Below, in pieces: positions 16,838 to 26,431 of a DNA stretch of 64,000 nucleotides. The DNA lies in assembly GCF_019038435.1 (NCBI RefSeq), contig NZ_JAGPOX010000024.1, forward strand, positions 17,708 through 81,707, read 5' to 3'. A program made the position numbers and the translations under genes. Position 1 is the first letter of the stretch. Every line of letters begins with the position of its first letter. The notes below the pieces were generated by a model. It worked only from the letters and a program-made list of their open reading frames with translations. It ran no database searches and was not told the origin of the DNA. The stretch comes from Nocardia alni. Lineage in GTDB: Bacteria > Actinomycetota > Actinomycetes > Mycobacteriales > Mycobacteriaceae.

Positions 16838-17701
16838 ATGACCTTCTACTTCGACACCCATACTCACGCCGTGTCCGGCGATACCGTCACCTACCCCGCG
16901 CGGCCGCTGGGCGGAATCCGGTCCGATTGGTCGCTTTCCCGTCCGGTCGACGGGGACGAGTTGATCGACCATCTCGACCGAGCGGGTGTGCGCTGGGCGG
17001 CGCTCGTGCAGGCGGCGACGGTATACGGGGTCGACAACCGGTACGCGGCGCACGTGCTGGCGCGGCACGCCGACCGCCTGGTCGGTGTGTGCTCGGTCGA
17101 TTTCCTCTCCGATTCGGCCGTGGAGGATCTGCAGTACTGGATCCAGGAGCGGGGCTTTCGCGGCGTCCGCATCCGGATCGCCGACGGCGACACCAAGGTT
17201 GCCGACCCGGGTGCGGGCCTGTCCGACGAGCGGATGGCCGCCGTCTGGGACTACATCGACGATCACGGTATCCCGGTGTGTATTCAGATGCACTCCAAGC
17301 ACACCGGTGAACTGCTGAAAGTGCTCGGCGAACACCCGGCGACAACAGTCGTGCTGGACCACGCCGGCCGACCCGATGCCAGTGGCGGCCCGGAATATCC
17401 GATGCTCGGCGAGATCGAACAGCTCGCGGCCTTCCCCGGGGTCCATCTCAAGATCACCCCCGCGGCGCTGCGCCGGCTCGGAAACCAGCCCGGCGCCGAT
17501 GTCTCCGAGGTGTTGCGGCGGCTGGCGAAGAAGTTCGGAACCGGTCACCTGATGTGGGGCTCGGACTTTCCGGCCGCCCAGGGCTCGCTACGGGAGTCCC
17601 GGGAGCTGATCGAAAGCCGGTTGTCCTGGCTGGCCGAGCACGAGCGCCAGGCGGTCCTCGGCCACAACGCGGCCCGCGTCTACGGCGTGCGCGTCGGATG
17701 A
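16838..17701 (+). CDS. Amidohydrolase-2 family metal-dependent hydrolase
   Basis: 287 residues. DTHTHAV gives His8 and His10; IQMHSKH, VVLDHAGR and WGSDFPA supply the remaining TIM-barrel metal/active-site residues. It is related to LigI-type lactonases and to ACMSD-type decarboxylases. It is the second or third amidohydrolase of this cluster and presumably handles another ring-opening, lactone or decarboxylation step. It lies 43 bp after the decarboxylase-like gene and next to the transporter. Confidence 0.78.
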   Translation: MTFYFDTHTHAVSGDTVTYPARPLGGIRSDWSLSRPVDGDELIDHLDRAGVRWAALVQAATVYGVDNRYAAHVLARHADRLVGVCSVDFLSDSAVEDLQYWIQERGFRGVRIRIADGDTKVADPGAGLSDERMAAVWDYIDDHGIPVCIQMHSKHTGELLKVLGEHPATTVVLDHAGRPDASGGPEYPMLGEIEQLAAFPGVHLKITPAALRRLGNQPGADVSEVLRRLAKKFGTGHLMWGSDFPAAQGSLRESRELIESRLSWLAEHERQAVLGHNAARVYGVRVG

Positions 17702-17751
17702 CGATGAGACCCGGCTTCTGCAAAGAACTTCGGAGTAACGCGGAGGACATG

Positions 17752-18858
17752 ATGAGAACGGCACGAAATGGGGTCGGTGCGGCTCGGCGCGGGCTGCTGT
17801 GGCGCCGGTTCGGGGTCGCCGCAGGGGTTCTGCTGGTTGTCGCGGGCGCCACGACTGCGTGTGGGGCACAACTCGCACCCGCCGACCTTCCCTCCACCAT
17901 GGATGCGCTCGTCAAGCAGGCTACGAGTGAGGGCGAGGTGGACTGGACAGCGGCCAAACCCAGGCAACAGATGCAGCCGTTGATCGACCTCTTCGAGCGG
18001 ACCTACCCAGGCATCAAGGTCACGTACTCCGAAACCAAGGCCCCGAATCAGGTCAGCCAGCTCAATGTGCAGCAGGCCGCGCGGCGGGTGTCGGTCGATG
18101 TCGCGAACGCGGTGGGGCAGACGGTGATCCCTTCCATCCCGATGGCCGAGACCATCGACTGGTCCCGCTATGGCATCGCCGTCGAGAACATCTTCGACAA
18201 GAAGCTCGTCTACATCTGGGCTTCACCCAAGGTCTGGGTATACAACACCGCGAAGACCGACCGCTCCGAACTTCCGCGGACCTGGGACGGACTGCTGCGA
18301 CCGCGATGGTCCGGCGGCACTGCCGCGGCGGATTCCCCGGCGCAGTTCATGGCTGTCTGGGACCTGGACCCAGCGCTGGGCGAGACCGCTGCGCTCCACT
18401 GGGCAAGGGAGTTCGCCGCGCAGACCCCGCACTACACGCCCACAGTCAACGAGGCCGAAGCGCTCGTGGAATCCGGACAGGTCGGCATCGGGACGAGCCT
18501 GGTCAACCTGGTGCTTCAGGCAAAAGCGAAGGGCGCGCCGATCGGGATCGCGCCACTGTCGCCGACCAGCGCCAGCGAGGCGTACCTCTATGTTCCGAAG
18601 GGCGCACCGCACCCGGCGGCCGCGGTGCTGCTGACCTCGTTCCTGTCCTCCGATAAGGCGCAGCAGTTGCTCGCCAAGACCTATAACTCACGGATTCCCA
18701 GCAGCACCGACTGCTCGGCTCCCGACCAGAGCGCCGTGTTGCGCGCGTTGTGCGACGCCGGCATGCGCTGGTTTCCCACGCCGACACCAGGCGACTACCG
18801 GAAACTGGCGAAATTCTTTCCTGAGGCGCAGAAGGCCCTCGGCACGAACATCGGCTAG
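17752..18858 (+). CDS. ABC transporter extracellular substrate-binding protein (COG1840-like)
   Basis: 368 residues from ATG 17752, chosen because ggagg ends 5 nt before it; ATG 17749 and an overlapping ATG at 17698 are alternatives. The signal is Arg-rich, then a hydrophobic stretch VAAGVLLVVAGATTAC with a weak lipobox, so the protein is probably lipid-anchored. The mature part fits type II binding proteins such as AfuA/ThiB. Relatives bind ferric ions, thiamine, 2-aminoethylphosphonate or organic acids. The catabolic neighbours favour an organic substrate. Confidence 0.8.
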   Translation: MRTARNGVGAARRGLLWRRFGVAAGVLLVVAGATTACGAQLAPADLPSTMDALVKQATSEGEVDWTAAKPRQQMQPLIDLFERTYPGIKVTYSETKAPNQVSQLNVQQAARRVSVDVANAVGQTVIPSIPMAETIDWSRYGIAVENIFDKKLVYIWASPKVWVYNTAKTDRSELPRTWDGLLRPRWSGGTAAADSPAQFMAVWDLDPALGETAALHWAREFAAQTPHYTPTVNEAEALVESGQVGIGTSLVNLVLQAKAKGAPIGIAPLSPTSASEAYLYVPKGAPHPAAAVLLTSFLSSDKAQQLLAKTYNSRIPSSTDCSAPDQSAVLRALCDAGMRWFPTPTPGDYRKLAKFFPEAQKALGTNIG

Positions 18859-18970
18859 ATCTGCCTCGCGGACCTGTCGCCAGTCCACCGAGAAGGCCGG
18901 ACGGCCTCGGCCGTGTCACGAGAGCAAGGAGTGAGGAGGCAATGATGCTTCGAACCCAGGAGTGTTCGTC

Positions 18971-20755
18971 ATGAGCAGGACCGAGGTCGGCGACTCGCCC
19001 GCGGCGGTGACCGACGTACCGGAGCAGGCACCGCGCAAGCGGTTTGCGCCGGTCGAGCGCGGTGGACATCGCCTGACCGGAAACCTGGTCAACCTGGTGA
19101 TGATCGTGCTCGCGGGTTACCTGGCGCTCGTCCCGCTGGTGATTCTGGTGTACTCCAGTTTCAAAGCGTCGACGACCCAACTGCCCTTCCAGGTGCCGGG
19201 GTTCTCGCTCGACAACTTCCGTCGCGTCTTCGAGTCGACCCAGTTTGCCTCGGTGGCTTTGAACACCGTCCTCTACGTCGTGGGCTCACTGATTATCGCT
19301 TTCATCCTCAGCACCGGCCTGGCCTACCTGATCGAGCGGACCGACATCCCGGGCCGGCGCTTCCTTGCGCCGATGGCACTGGCACCCATGGCGGTGCCGG
19401 TCACCGTGATGGCGATCGCCTGGGCGCTCGTGGCCAATCCGGTGAACGGTCCGCTGGCGGTACTCCTGCGCTCGACGATCGGTCTGAGCATCGATATCTA
19501 CTCGCTGCCGGGCATGATCGTGGTGATGGGCATCTTCGGGGTGCCCAGCATGTACCTGATGATCGCCCCCGCCCTGGCCCGGATCAACCCCGAACTCGAG
19601 GAGGCCGCGGCGGCCACCGGTGCCCCGCTGCGGCGCCGTCTCCGGCTGATCGTGTTCCCTCTCGTCATGCCGGCCGTATCCGCTGCGGCCATGCTGTTCG
19701 TCGTCGTGGCACTGGAAGGCTTCGCCATCCCCGCGATTCTCGGGCTACCGAAGCAGATCTTCGTGTTCAGCAGCCAAATCCAGTATTACGTGGAACCGCC
19801 GACCGGTCTTCCCGACTACGGGCAAGCCAGTACCTATGGCGTGTTACTGCTCGCCGTGTCCTTGGTCATGCTGATGGTCTACCGGCGCCGCACTCGCGAT
19901 GTCCACCGATTCCGGGTCGTGGTCGGCAAGGCGTACCGGCCTGCCAGGACATCCCTCGGAAGCTGGCGGATCCCGGTCTTCCTCGTCGTCTGCGCCTACC
20001 TGGTCATCGGGATCGGCCTGCCCCTCCTGGCCCTGCTCTGGACGAGCCTCTCCCCGTTCGTCCGTCCGATGGACCTATCCGGAATCGGCTCGATGACGCT
20101 GGCGAACTACGGCCACGTTTTCTCGACCCCCGATCTCGGACAGACACTGCTGAACACGGCGGTGGTGGTATTGCTCACCGCTACTGCGAGTACCGCGATA
20201 TCGACCTGGATCGCGATCGCGGCCACGCACCGGCAGTTCCCCGGCAGCAAGTTCCTGTTCGAGATCACCTCGCTGGTTTTCGGAATCCCCAGTGTGGTGC
20301 TCGGGTTCTCCGTCCTGTTCCTGTACGTATTCGTTCCGATCCCGCCGATCTACGACACCGTGTGGATCATCGTCGTCGCCTTGGTCGCCCGCTATCTGCC
20401 GCGCGCGTCACGAATGATCCAAACCGCGCTATTACAACTCGACGACGGCTTGGTCGAGTCCGCCCGCGTCACCGGCGCGCAACCGGCCACGGTCACCAGG
20501 AAGGTGCTACTGCCGTTGTTGCGCCCGGCGCTGCGCAAGACCTGGCTGTGGGTTTTCGCCCAGGCACTCGGCGAACTGCCGATCGCGTTGGTGCTGACCA
20601 GTTCGCACAATCGCACACTCGTCGTGCAGCTGTGGGACACCTTCACGTCCAGCGGCGACTATCCGACGGCCAGCGCGCTGGCCGTCATCATCCTGGCCAT
20701 CTCGTCCGTCGCGGTGTGGCTGGTGAACCGAGACGGCACATTGGAGGAAACGTAA
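18971..20755 (+). CDS. ABC transporter permease, two fused BPD domains (FbpB/ThiP type)
   Basis: 594 residues from ATG 18971, with agga about 10 nt upstream. Twelve or so membrane segments are arranged as two homologous halves. Each half carries the inner-membrane EAA loop (first ELEEAAAATGAPLRRR, second LVESARVTGAQPATVTRKVL). One protein therefore forms the whole channel. It ends with TAATG overlapping the ATPase start. Confidence 0.87.
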   Translation: MSRTEVGDSPAAVTDVPEQAPRKRFAPVERGGHRLTGNLVNLVMIVLAGYLALVPLVILVYSSFKASTTQLPFQVPGFSLDNFRRVFESTQFASVALNTVLYVVGSLIIAFILSTGLAYLIERTDIPGRRFLAPMALAPMAVPVTVMAIAWALVANPVNGPLAVLLRSTIGLSIDIYSLPGMIVVMGIFGVPSMYLMIAPALARINPELEEAAAATGAPLRRRLRLIVFPLVMPAVSAAAMLFVVVALEGFAIPAILGLPKQIFVFSSQIQYYVEPPTGLPDYGQASTYGVLLLAVSLVMLMVYRRRTRDVHRFRVVVGKAYRPARTSLGSWRIPVFLVVCAYLVIGIGLPLLALLWTSLSPFVRPMDLSGIGSMTLANYGHVFSTPDLGQTLLNTAVVVLLTATASTAISTWIAIAATHRQFPGSKFLFEITSLVFGIPSVVLGFSVLFLYVFVPIPPIYDTVWIIVVALVARYLPRASRMIQTALLQLDDGLVESARVTGAQPATVTRKVLLPLLRPALRKTWLWVFAQALGELPIALVLTSSHNRTLVVQLWDTFTSSGDYPTASALAVIILAISSVAVWLVNRDGTLEET

Positions 20756-21921
20756 TGACGAATGCGGCCCGATCAGCGGAAGCTGCGCACACCGAGTCGG
20801 TCGTCATCACCCGGTTACGCAAGTCCTACAAGCGCGTCTCCGGCAGCGACGCCACCTATGCGATCGACGGCATCTCGTTCGATGTACCCAAGGGCAAATT
20901 CGTAACATTGCTCGGCCCGAGCGGCTGTGGGAAGACCACCACATTGCGCTGCGTGGCGGGGCTCGAACAGGCACAAGAAGGCCGGATCGATATGGGCGGC
21001 CGGATCGTGTTCGATGCTGCGGAAAACCGTTACGTACGGCCGGAAGACCGGCCGATCGCGATGGTGCCGCAGTCCTACGGCATCTGGCCGCATATGACGG
21101 TTATCGATAACGCTGCCTTTCCGCTGCGATATGGGCGCAACCGTAGCCGGTCCAAGGATGTACGCCCACGCGCCCTGCAGATGCTCGAACAGGTCGGGCT
21201 AGCCGGAATAGCCGACCGCTGGGCGACCCAGCTGAGCGGCGGCCAGCAGCAACGCCTTGCCTTCGCGCGTGCCCTCCTGTGTGAGCCCGAGGTGCTGTTG
21301 CTCGATGAGCCGCTGTCGAACCTCGATGCGAAACTGCGGGCTCAACTACGGCAGGAACTGCGATCTTTCCAAGAACAGTTCGGTGTTACCGCACTGTATG
21401 TGACGCACGACCAATCCGAAGCGCTTGCACTGTCGGACACGGTCATCGTGATGAACCAGGGCCGCATCGAACAGGTCGATGAGCCACAGCGTATCTACCA
21501 CAGTCCCCGGACATCCTTCGTTGCCGACTTCATCGGGAGCGCCAACCTGTTCGCGGTGCAGCACGTATCCCGGCCGTGCCGTGACGGCAGCGTACTGGCC
21601 GGTACGAGCATAGGTCCCGTGCGCTGCGGGAACTCGACCGACGGCCCGGATCCGCGCAACGGCGACAGCGGCTTCGTATGTGTGCGCCCGGAGAATGTTC
21701 AGGTGCAAACCAGGGAAGGCGGACGCTCGGAGCTCGCGGATAACCAGTTCCACGGAACCGTGGTTTCGTCGGAATTCCTCGGGGACCGGGTCGAACTGGT
21801 GATCCGGTGTGGCGGTGAGGTGTCGCTCACCGCTTTCGCGCGCGCCGATTTCGGTTGCCGACCCGGCCAGGACATCGCGTTGAGGCTCGATCCCGCCACC
21901 ACCACTTATCTTGCCAGCTGA
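20755..21921 (+). CDS. ABC transporter ATP-binding protein (FbpC/PotA type)
   Basis: 388 residues. Walker A GPSGCGKTT, signature LSGGQQQRLA, Walker B VLLLDEPLSNLD and switch VTHDQSEAL are intact. The C-terminal ~130 residues form a TOBE/regulatory domain usual for importers of this class. The ATG overlaps the permease stop. Last gene of the 13.1-21.9 kb run; no terminator hairpin is obvious behind it. Confidence 0.88.
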   Translation: MTNAARSAEAAHTESVVITRLRKSYKRVSGSDATYAIDGISFDVPKGKFVTLLGPSGCGKTTTLRCVAGLEQAQEGRIDMGGRIVFDAAENRYVRPEDRPIAMVPQSYGIWPHMTVIDNAAFPLRYGRNRSRSKDVRPRALQMLEQVGLAGIADRWATQLSGGQQQRLAFARALLCEPEVLLLDEPLSNLDAKLRAQLRQELRSFQEQFGVTALYVTHDQSEALALSDTVIVMNQGRIEQVDEPQRIYHSPRTSFVADFIGSANLFAVQHVSRPCRDGSVLAGTSIGPVRCGNSTDGPDPRNGDSGFVCVRPENVQVQTREGGRSELADNQFHGTVVSSEFLGDRVELVIRCGGEVSLTAFARADFGCRPGQDIALRLDPATTTYLAS

Positions 21922-22189
21922 TATCGCATGCGCACAGTTCGCCGGCTGGGGCCCGAGGTTCCGCCCCCGGTCGGGGCTCGGTGGAAACCCCGCTACAGGT
22001 GAGACGATTGCTGTCGTGCCCGATGGAGGGACCGCGGTGGCGGCCGCCGCGATAGCTCGGACGTGGGCCGCAACCCCCGCCCGTTCGCGGTCGGCGGTAC
22101 TGCACCGCGCGTTCGAACTGGGTGCTGTGTAACCGCGACAGGCAGTGGCAGCAACTCTGCTGCAAATCCACCGATGTTGAACGGACGAG

Positions 22190-22950
22190 TTGTGGGTTCT
22201 GGCCGAGCCGTTGTTACCAGAGTTCGCCCCGCGTCCGCAGGGTGGTGGCACCGCGCCGGCCGACGAGCGTGCGGTGTTCACTGCTGTGGTGTTCGTGCTG
22301 ACCAGCGGTTGTGCTTGGCGGATGCTGCCGCCGTCGTTCGGTGTCACGGTCCCGACCGCGCATCGCCGGTTCAGCGTGGGGACCGACGCCGGGCTCTGGC
22401 GGCGATTACACCGGGCCGTGCTGGACGAGCTGGGCGGCAAGGGCTTGATCGACTGGTCGCGCGTGGTGATCGACGCGGCGGCGGCGCGAGCGAAAAAGGG
22501 GGCCCATGACCGGTCTGAGCCGGCCAGTCCGGCTCGAAGATCCACGTGCTGTCCGATCACACGGGAATCCCTCTGTCGGTGGGTATTTCGGCTGCGAACA
22601 CCAACGATGCCGCAGCGTTGGAACCACTCGTGAAGGCGATACCCGCTGTGCGATCTCGACGTGGCCCGCGTCGGCGCCGCAAGCTGCATGCCGACAAAGC
22701 TTACGACACCGCTGGGCTGCGTCGATGGGTACGCGACCGGGGCATCGAAGTACGGATTGCCCGTAAAGGCATCGAGTCCGCTGAACCCCTGGGCCGGCAC
22801 CGGTGGATCATCGAGCCCACGATGTCCTGGCTGACCGGCTACCGCCGACTCAACATCCGCTACGACCGCAAGGCCACCCACTACCTCGGATTCCTCACCC
22901 TCGCTGCAACATTGACCTGCTACAAGAAACTGGCGAAATCAACGACATGA
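22190..22950 (+). mobile_element. IS5-family transposase, broken by frameshifts
   Basis: The N-terminal part starts at 22190 (WVLAEPLLPEFAPRPQGGG, then SGCAWRMLPPSFG), and the C-terminal part, from about 22546, reads IHVLSDHTGIPLSVG, ADKAYDTAGLR and IIEPTMSWLTGYRRLN. Together they make one IS5-type DDE transposase. The middle (KKGGPMTGLSRP) lies in a third frame, so at least two frame changes interrupt it: one at an A5G5 run near 22493-22502, another near 22530. The first could be programmed slippage, but the second is damage. No ATG fits the start. I could not find matching terminal inverted repeats, so the ends are unclear. Probably an inactive copy. Confidence 0.75.
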
Positions 22951-23013
22951 GACACGGTCTCAGGACGGGGTTCTCGACGTCGAATTCGTGGTGTTCATTC
23001 TTCATTCCTCCGC

Positions 23014-24630
23014 TCACAGGAGGGACCGGAGGTGGCCACACTCCGGCGGTTGTTGCCGCAGGGGCGTGGTGCCGAAGTCGGGAATCGCCGAACCGCACGC
23101 GCGCGCGAGCAGGTCCGTCCCGTCGCGTGCGGTGAGATACCTTCGCGCGACGTCGTTTCGGACCGCTTCGATCATCCTGGCGACGTAGTCCGCATGCGTC
23201 GGATAGAGCTGCCGGAGCCGATCGGGCGAGAACGGCGCGGTCGTACCCGCGGCGATACAGGCGCTGCCGTCGTAGCTCGCGACGGGTACGGAGATCGGCG
23301 CCAATCGCAAACCGCCCACGGCGTTTCCGTCGCCGTCACGAGCCAGGGCCGCCGGCGCCCCGAGGATGGCGAGCGCGTTGATATTGCCGAGCACGGGGTC
23401 GCTCGCGCGGGTCACGTCATCGAGTACGGCTCCGGCGGGCGGCATCGGTTCCACCGCCCGCTCCAGTCCGGTGAATTCGAAGGGCGATGCGGCGGGTGCG
23501 GCGGTTCCGTCGGCGACCCATGCCTCCGTGTCGGCGATGGCCGCGTCGACGACGTACCGACGCGGGAACTCGTCGTTACCGGCGCAGGTCAGCGAGGCGC
23601 CGGGCCCTTCCTGACCGTAATTGCCGTCGGCGACCGCCGACGCCTCCTGTTCCGCGGCGCTGTGGGCGGGCTGCCCGAGCAGACTGTGCCCCGCCCAGCC
23701 GAGAACGCTGGCGAGCAGCCAGTGGTCGGTATGGGCGGCCCCGGCCACGGACCACGTCACGTGATTCGGGCCGGACGTCGGGCCGGGGCGGGCCGATTCC
23801 TCGCTCCACACCGTGACCGTCGGCACGCGATAGGAGGCCGGTTCGGCGGTGTGCCCGTCGGCATCGATGACGAATCCGTCGACGACGCGGGCGTCGCGAT
23901 CGGCTCCGGTCAGAATGTAGTTGTCCAGCGCGATCGCCGACTGCGATTCCCCCACCGCGATGACATGGCGGGCAGTGAGGCCGCCCAGCGGCTGCGTGGG
24001 CCCGGTACGCCGCACCGCGCGGACGGCCTGCGAGAAGATGTCGTAGGAGTAGTCGTCGCCGGGGTGACCGAGTGGGCGATAGCGGTTGGGATCGAAGCCT
24101 TTCAAGGATGTCGGCGTGCAGACGCCGCCGAGGTCGTTCGCCGTCCCGGACAAGCCCAGCCCGCACACACCGACCTGTTGTGCGGTGATTTCGACGATGG
24201 CGTCTCCGGTGGCGAAAAGCTGCGGGTACGACCAGACCAGTTCGACCGGCGCGTCGATCTGCCCGGTGGTGTTGGCCCATTCGGTGACGACATTGCCGCT
24301 GAAGCGTGCCGGGTCGAGCGGGCGGTACACCACGATCCGTGTTGCATACGGCGCCGGGGCCGCCTGTGTCCCATAGGCTTTCGCGGTTCCGGCGAGGAAA
24401 TACTCCGATTCGCCGTACCCGTAGTCACCGACCCGGAACGGCGCGTCCATCTCCGGGTGGCCTCGATCGCCACCCGAAATCGGCCCGGTGACAAGGGGTT
24501 CGGCCGCGGCGTTCGACGTCACGGCCGGCTGCGCCTGAGCCGCGCCGGGCTCGACGACGAGGACCAGAACCGCGGCGCAACACAGAGTCACTGATCTCGA
24601 CAGGGCAGTCCGGAAGGCTCGCATCGACAT
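23014..24630 (-). CDS. Secreted alpha/beta hydrolase domain-containing protein
   Basis: 538 residues. The first ~34 residues are a Sec signal ending AAQAQPA, so the enzyme is exported. A nucleophile elbow VIAVGESQSAIAL places Ser229; a His lies in GAAHTDHWL and several Asp residues could serve as third member. The protein resembles the large alpha/beta-hydrolase-domain proteins of actinomycetes with no known substrate. Two ATGs six bases apart (24630 and 24624) both follow a ggggag site, and the second is better spaced. A possible TetR site lies about 45 bp upstream. Confidence 0.75.
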   Translation of the reverse strand: MSMRAFRTALSRSVTLCCAAVLVLVVEPGAAQAQPAVTSNAAAEPLVTGPISGGDRGHPEMDAPFRVGDYGYGESEYFLAGTAKAYGTQAAPAPYATRIVVYRPLDPARFSGNVVTEWANTTGQIDAPVELVWSYPQLFATGDAIVEITAQQVGVCGLGLSGTANDLGGVCTPTSLKGFDPNRYRPLGHPGDDYSYDIFSQAVRAVRRTGPTQPLGGLTARHVIAVGESQSAIALDNYILTGADRDARVVDGFVIDADGHTAEPASYRVPTVTVWSEESARPGPTSGPNHVTWSVAGAAHTDHWLLASVLGWAGHSLLGQPAHSAAEQEASAVADGNYGQEGPGASLTCAGNDEFPRRYVVDAAIADTEAWVADGTAAPAASPFEFTGLERAVEPMPPAGAVLDDVTRASDPVLGNINALAILGAPAALARDGDGNAVGGLRLAPISVPVASYDGSACIAAGTTAPFSPDRLRQLYPTHADYVARMIEAVRNDVARRYLTARDGTDLLARACGSAIPDFGTTPLRQQPPECGHLRSLL

Positions 24631-24672
24631 AACTCCCCAAGTTTTCGAGGATATCTCGCTCTATATGCGGCG

Positions 24673-24685
24673 AGAATCACATTCT
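24673..24685. promoter_or_regulatory. Inverted repeat AGAAT-N3-ATTCT before the alpha/beta hydrolase gene
   Basis: Arms AGAAT (24673-24677) and ATTCT (24681-24685) with a 3-nt spacer. The geometry and half-sites resemble the stronger repeat at 26352-26368 (ATAGAAC-N3-GTTCTAT), which suggests one TetR-type regulator acts at both. The similarity is limited. Confidence 0.35.
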
Positions 24686-24753
24686 ACTAAGAGCAGCATG
24701 ATACTTGCGCCTTCTCGCGTCAACCGATGGACGCCGCTCCCGGACAGCGGGGC

Positions 24754-25422
24754 TCAGGCCGGACGCGGGCGCCGTGGCCGCCCCTTCCCCGGACCGCCCA
24801 GTGCGCGCAGGCAGAACTCCCACAGCCGCTCAGCGGCGTCCGGCTGGGCGGGGGCAAAGGCGTAGTAGTGGTAGACCGAGCGCACCAGCTCGGCGATGAA
24901 CCAGGCATCGGATGCCGGATCGGCCGACCGCAACAGGCCGGCTTCGCGGGCGGCGACGATCTCGGTGCGCAGCAGATCCACGAAAGGCTGTTCGGCGTCG
25001 GCCAATTCCTTCGGGAATACACGATGCAACTGCCAGCGCGTCGCGACGATGAAACGGGCCGTCGCCTCGTCACGCTCGGAGTCGCCGACCCCGGCCAGCA
25101 CGGTGATCACGTAGAAACGCAACCGCGCCAACGGGTCCGGCAATTCGCGGGCGGCCTCTGCCCACCGCTCGCACGCCTCGGTCATGGCATCGGCGACGAC
25201 CGCGAGCAGCAATTGATCCTTACCGGCGAAGTAGCGGTAGAAGGTCTGCAGCGCGACCCCGGCTTCCTTCACCAGTTCTTGGGTGGTGAAGGAAGCATCG
25301 CCCTTCTCCTCGATGAGCCGGCGGGCCGCATCGAGCATCGCCCGCACGTGCGCGGCGATACGATCGCGGGACCGCTGCACCGCCGTCGATCGCTCGACGG
25401 CCTGTTCCTCAGCCCATGTCAT
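24754..25422 (-). CDS. TetR-family transcriptional regulator
   Basis: 222 residues from ATG 25422 (MTWAEEQAVER). The helix-turn-helix is at about 35-65 (FTTQELVKEAGVALQTFYRY). The C-terminal ligand domain is Arg/Glu-rich with the block WQLHRVFPKELADAEQPF, which is shared with the truncated TetR at 28 kb. It is co-directional with the damaged SDR gene upstream and probably controls the SDR/aldehyde dehydrogenase divergent promoter. Confidence 0.85.
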   Translation of the reverse strand: MTWAEEQAVERSTAVQRSRDRIAAHVRAMLDAARRLIEEKGDASFTTQELVKEAGVALQTFYRYFAGKDQLLLAVVADAMTEACERWAEAARELPDPLARLRFYVITVLAGVGDSERDEATARFIVATRWQLHRVFPKELADAEQPFVDLLRTEIVAAREAGLLRSADPASDAWFIAELVRSVYHYYAFAPAQPDAAERLWEFCLRALGGPGKGRPRRPRPA

Positions 25423-25469
25423 TGTGTCGATACTAGCTGTGCCAGGAGCCTCGCCGAGTGTACGAGTAG

Positions 25470-26305
25470 CTACTTCAGCGTGCTGCCCGCATCGATCGGC
25501 AGCGGTACGCCGGTGATGTAGCGGGACTCTTCGGAGACCAGAAACAGCACCGCATTGCTGATGTCCTCGGGCTGCACCCACGGGATCGGCAGGATGTGGA
25601 AGTTGCGGCAGATCGGGACCAGATCGTCCGGGCCCGGATCACTGAGATCGGGCCGGAAGGACCGGTAGGTCGTCTCGTTCATCAACATGGGTGTGTTCAC
25701 GTGCGTCGGATGCACCGAGTTCACCCGGATCGAATGCTGACCGAGTTCGACGGCCAGCGTGCGCATCAGCCCGACAATCCCGTGCTGGCCGAAACGTAGT
25801 GCCCGACATGGGGATACGCCTTCAACCCGCCGACCGAACTGGTCAGCACGACGGAACCGCCGCGACCGCCGGACTTGATATGTCCGACGCCGGCCTTCAC
25901 CGTCTTCCACACTCCGGACAGATTCACGTCGATGGTCTCCTGCCAGCGGTCCTCGTCCATCTCGTCGAGCATCGCACCGCTGGTGCCGATTCCGGCGTTG
26001 GCGATGATGATGTCCAGGCCGCCGAGCTGTGCGACGCCCTCGCCGACCGCGGCGGCCAGGGCCGGGTAGTCCCGGACGTCGACCTGAGCGGTCACCACTC
26101 GCCGGCCCTGCGCTTCGACCAGCTCGGCCGTCTTCGCCAAATCCTCCGGGGTGGAGTGTGGTTCGGGAGTTCCGTCGATATGTGCGCAGATGTCGACGGC
26201 GATGATGTCGGCGCCTTCGTCCGCCAGACGCACGGCGTGGCTGCGCCCCTGACCGCGAGCCGCCCCGGTGATCAACGCGACCTTTCCTGCGACGCGTCCG
26301 GACAT
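25470..26305 (-). pseudogene. Mycofactocin-type short-chain dehydrogenase, single-base frameshift at the catalytic Lys
   Basis: The N-terminal 173 codons read ITGAARGQGRSHAVRLADEG (cofactor site), NAG at ~102-104, Ser at TSS and Tyr170 in GHYVSA. The frame then breaks near 25786. One base short, the alternative frame continues HGIVGLMRTLAVELGQHSIR to the stop at 25470. Restoring one A gives YVSAK, the YxxxK catalytic pair, and a 278-residue protein, the family's usual length. This class (nicotinoprotein SDRs linked to mycofactocin) oxidises alcohols. It is a pseudogene or a sequencing error; everything else is intact. Divergent from the aldehyde dehydrogenase at 26432. Confidence 0.8.
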
Positions 26306-26351
26306 GGGAACCTCGATTCTGCACGATAGTGCACTGAAACTGCTTCTGGAG

Positions 26352-26368
26352 ATAGAACTATGTTCTAT
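26352..26368. promoter_or_regulatory. Perfect inverted repeat ATAGAAC-N3-GTTCTAT, probable TetR operator
   Basis: Seven-base arms with a TAT spacer lie between the divergent SDR (start 26305) and aldehyde dehydrogenase (start 26432), where a TetR protein would block both promoters. The TetR gene at 24754-25422 is the obvious candidate. Confidence 0.6.
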
Positions 26369-26431
26369 TCTCAGCGAGCACGTTGCTATTGTCTACAGCC
26401 GGTCGTCCGGCCGCCAGTGGGGTGTAAAGCG

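Noticed and set aside
21346..22881. 511-codon minus-strand open frame across the ATPase end and the IS element
   Set aside because: No domain similarity; both underlying plus-strand features are well supported.
23032..24594. 520-codon plus-strand open frame opposite the secreted hydrolase
   Set aside because: The minus strand has a signal peptide and GESQS nucleophile elbow; the plus reading has no motifs.
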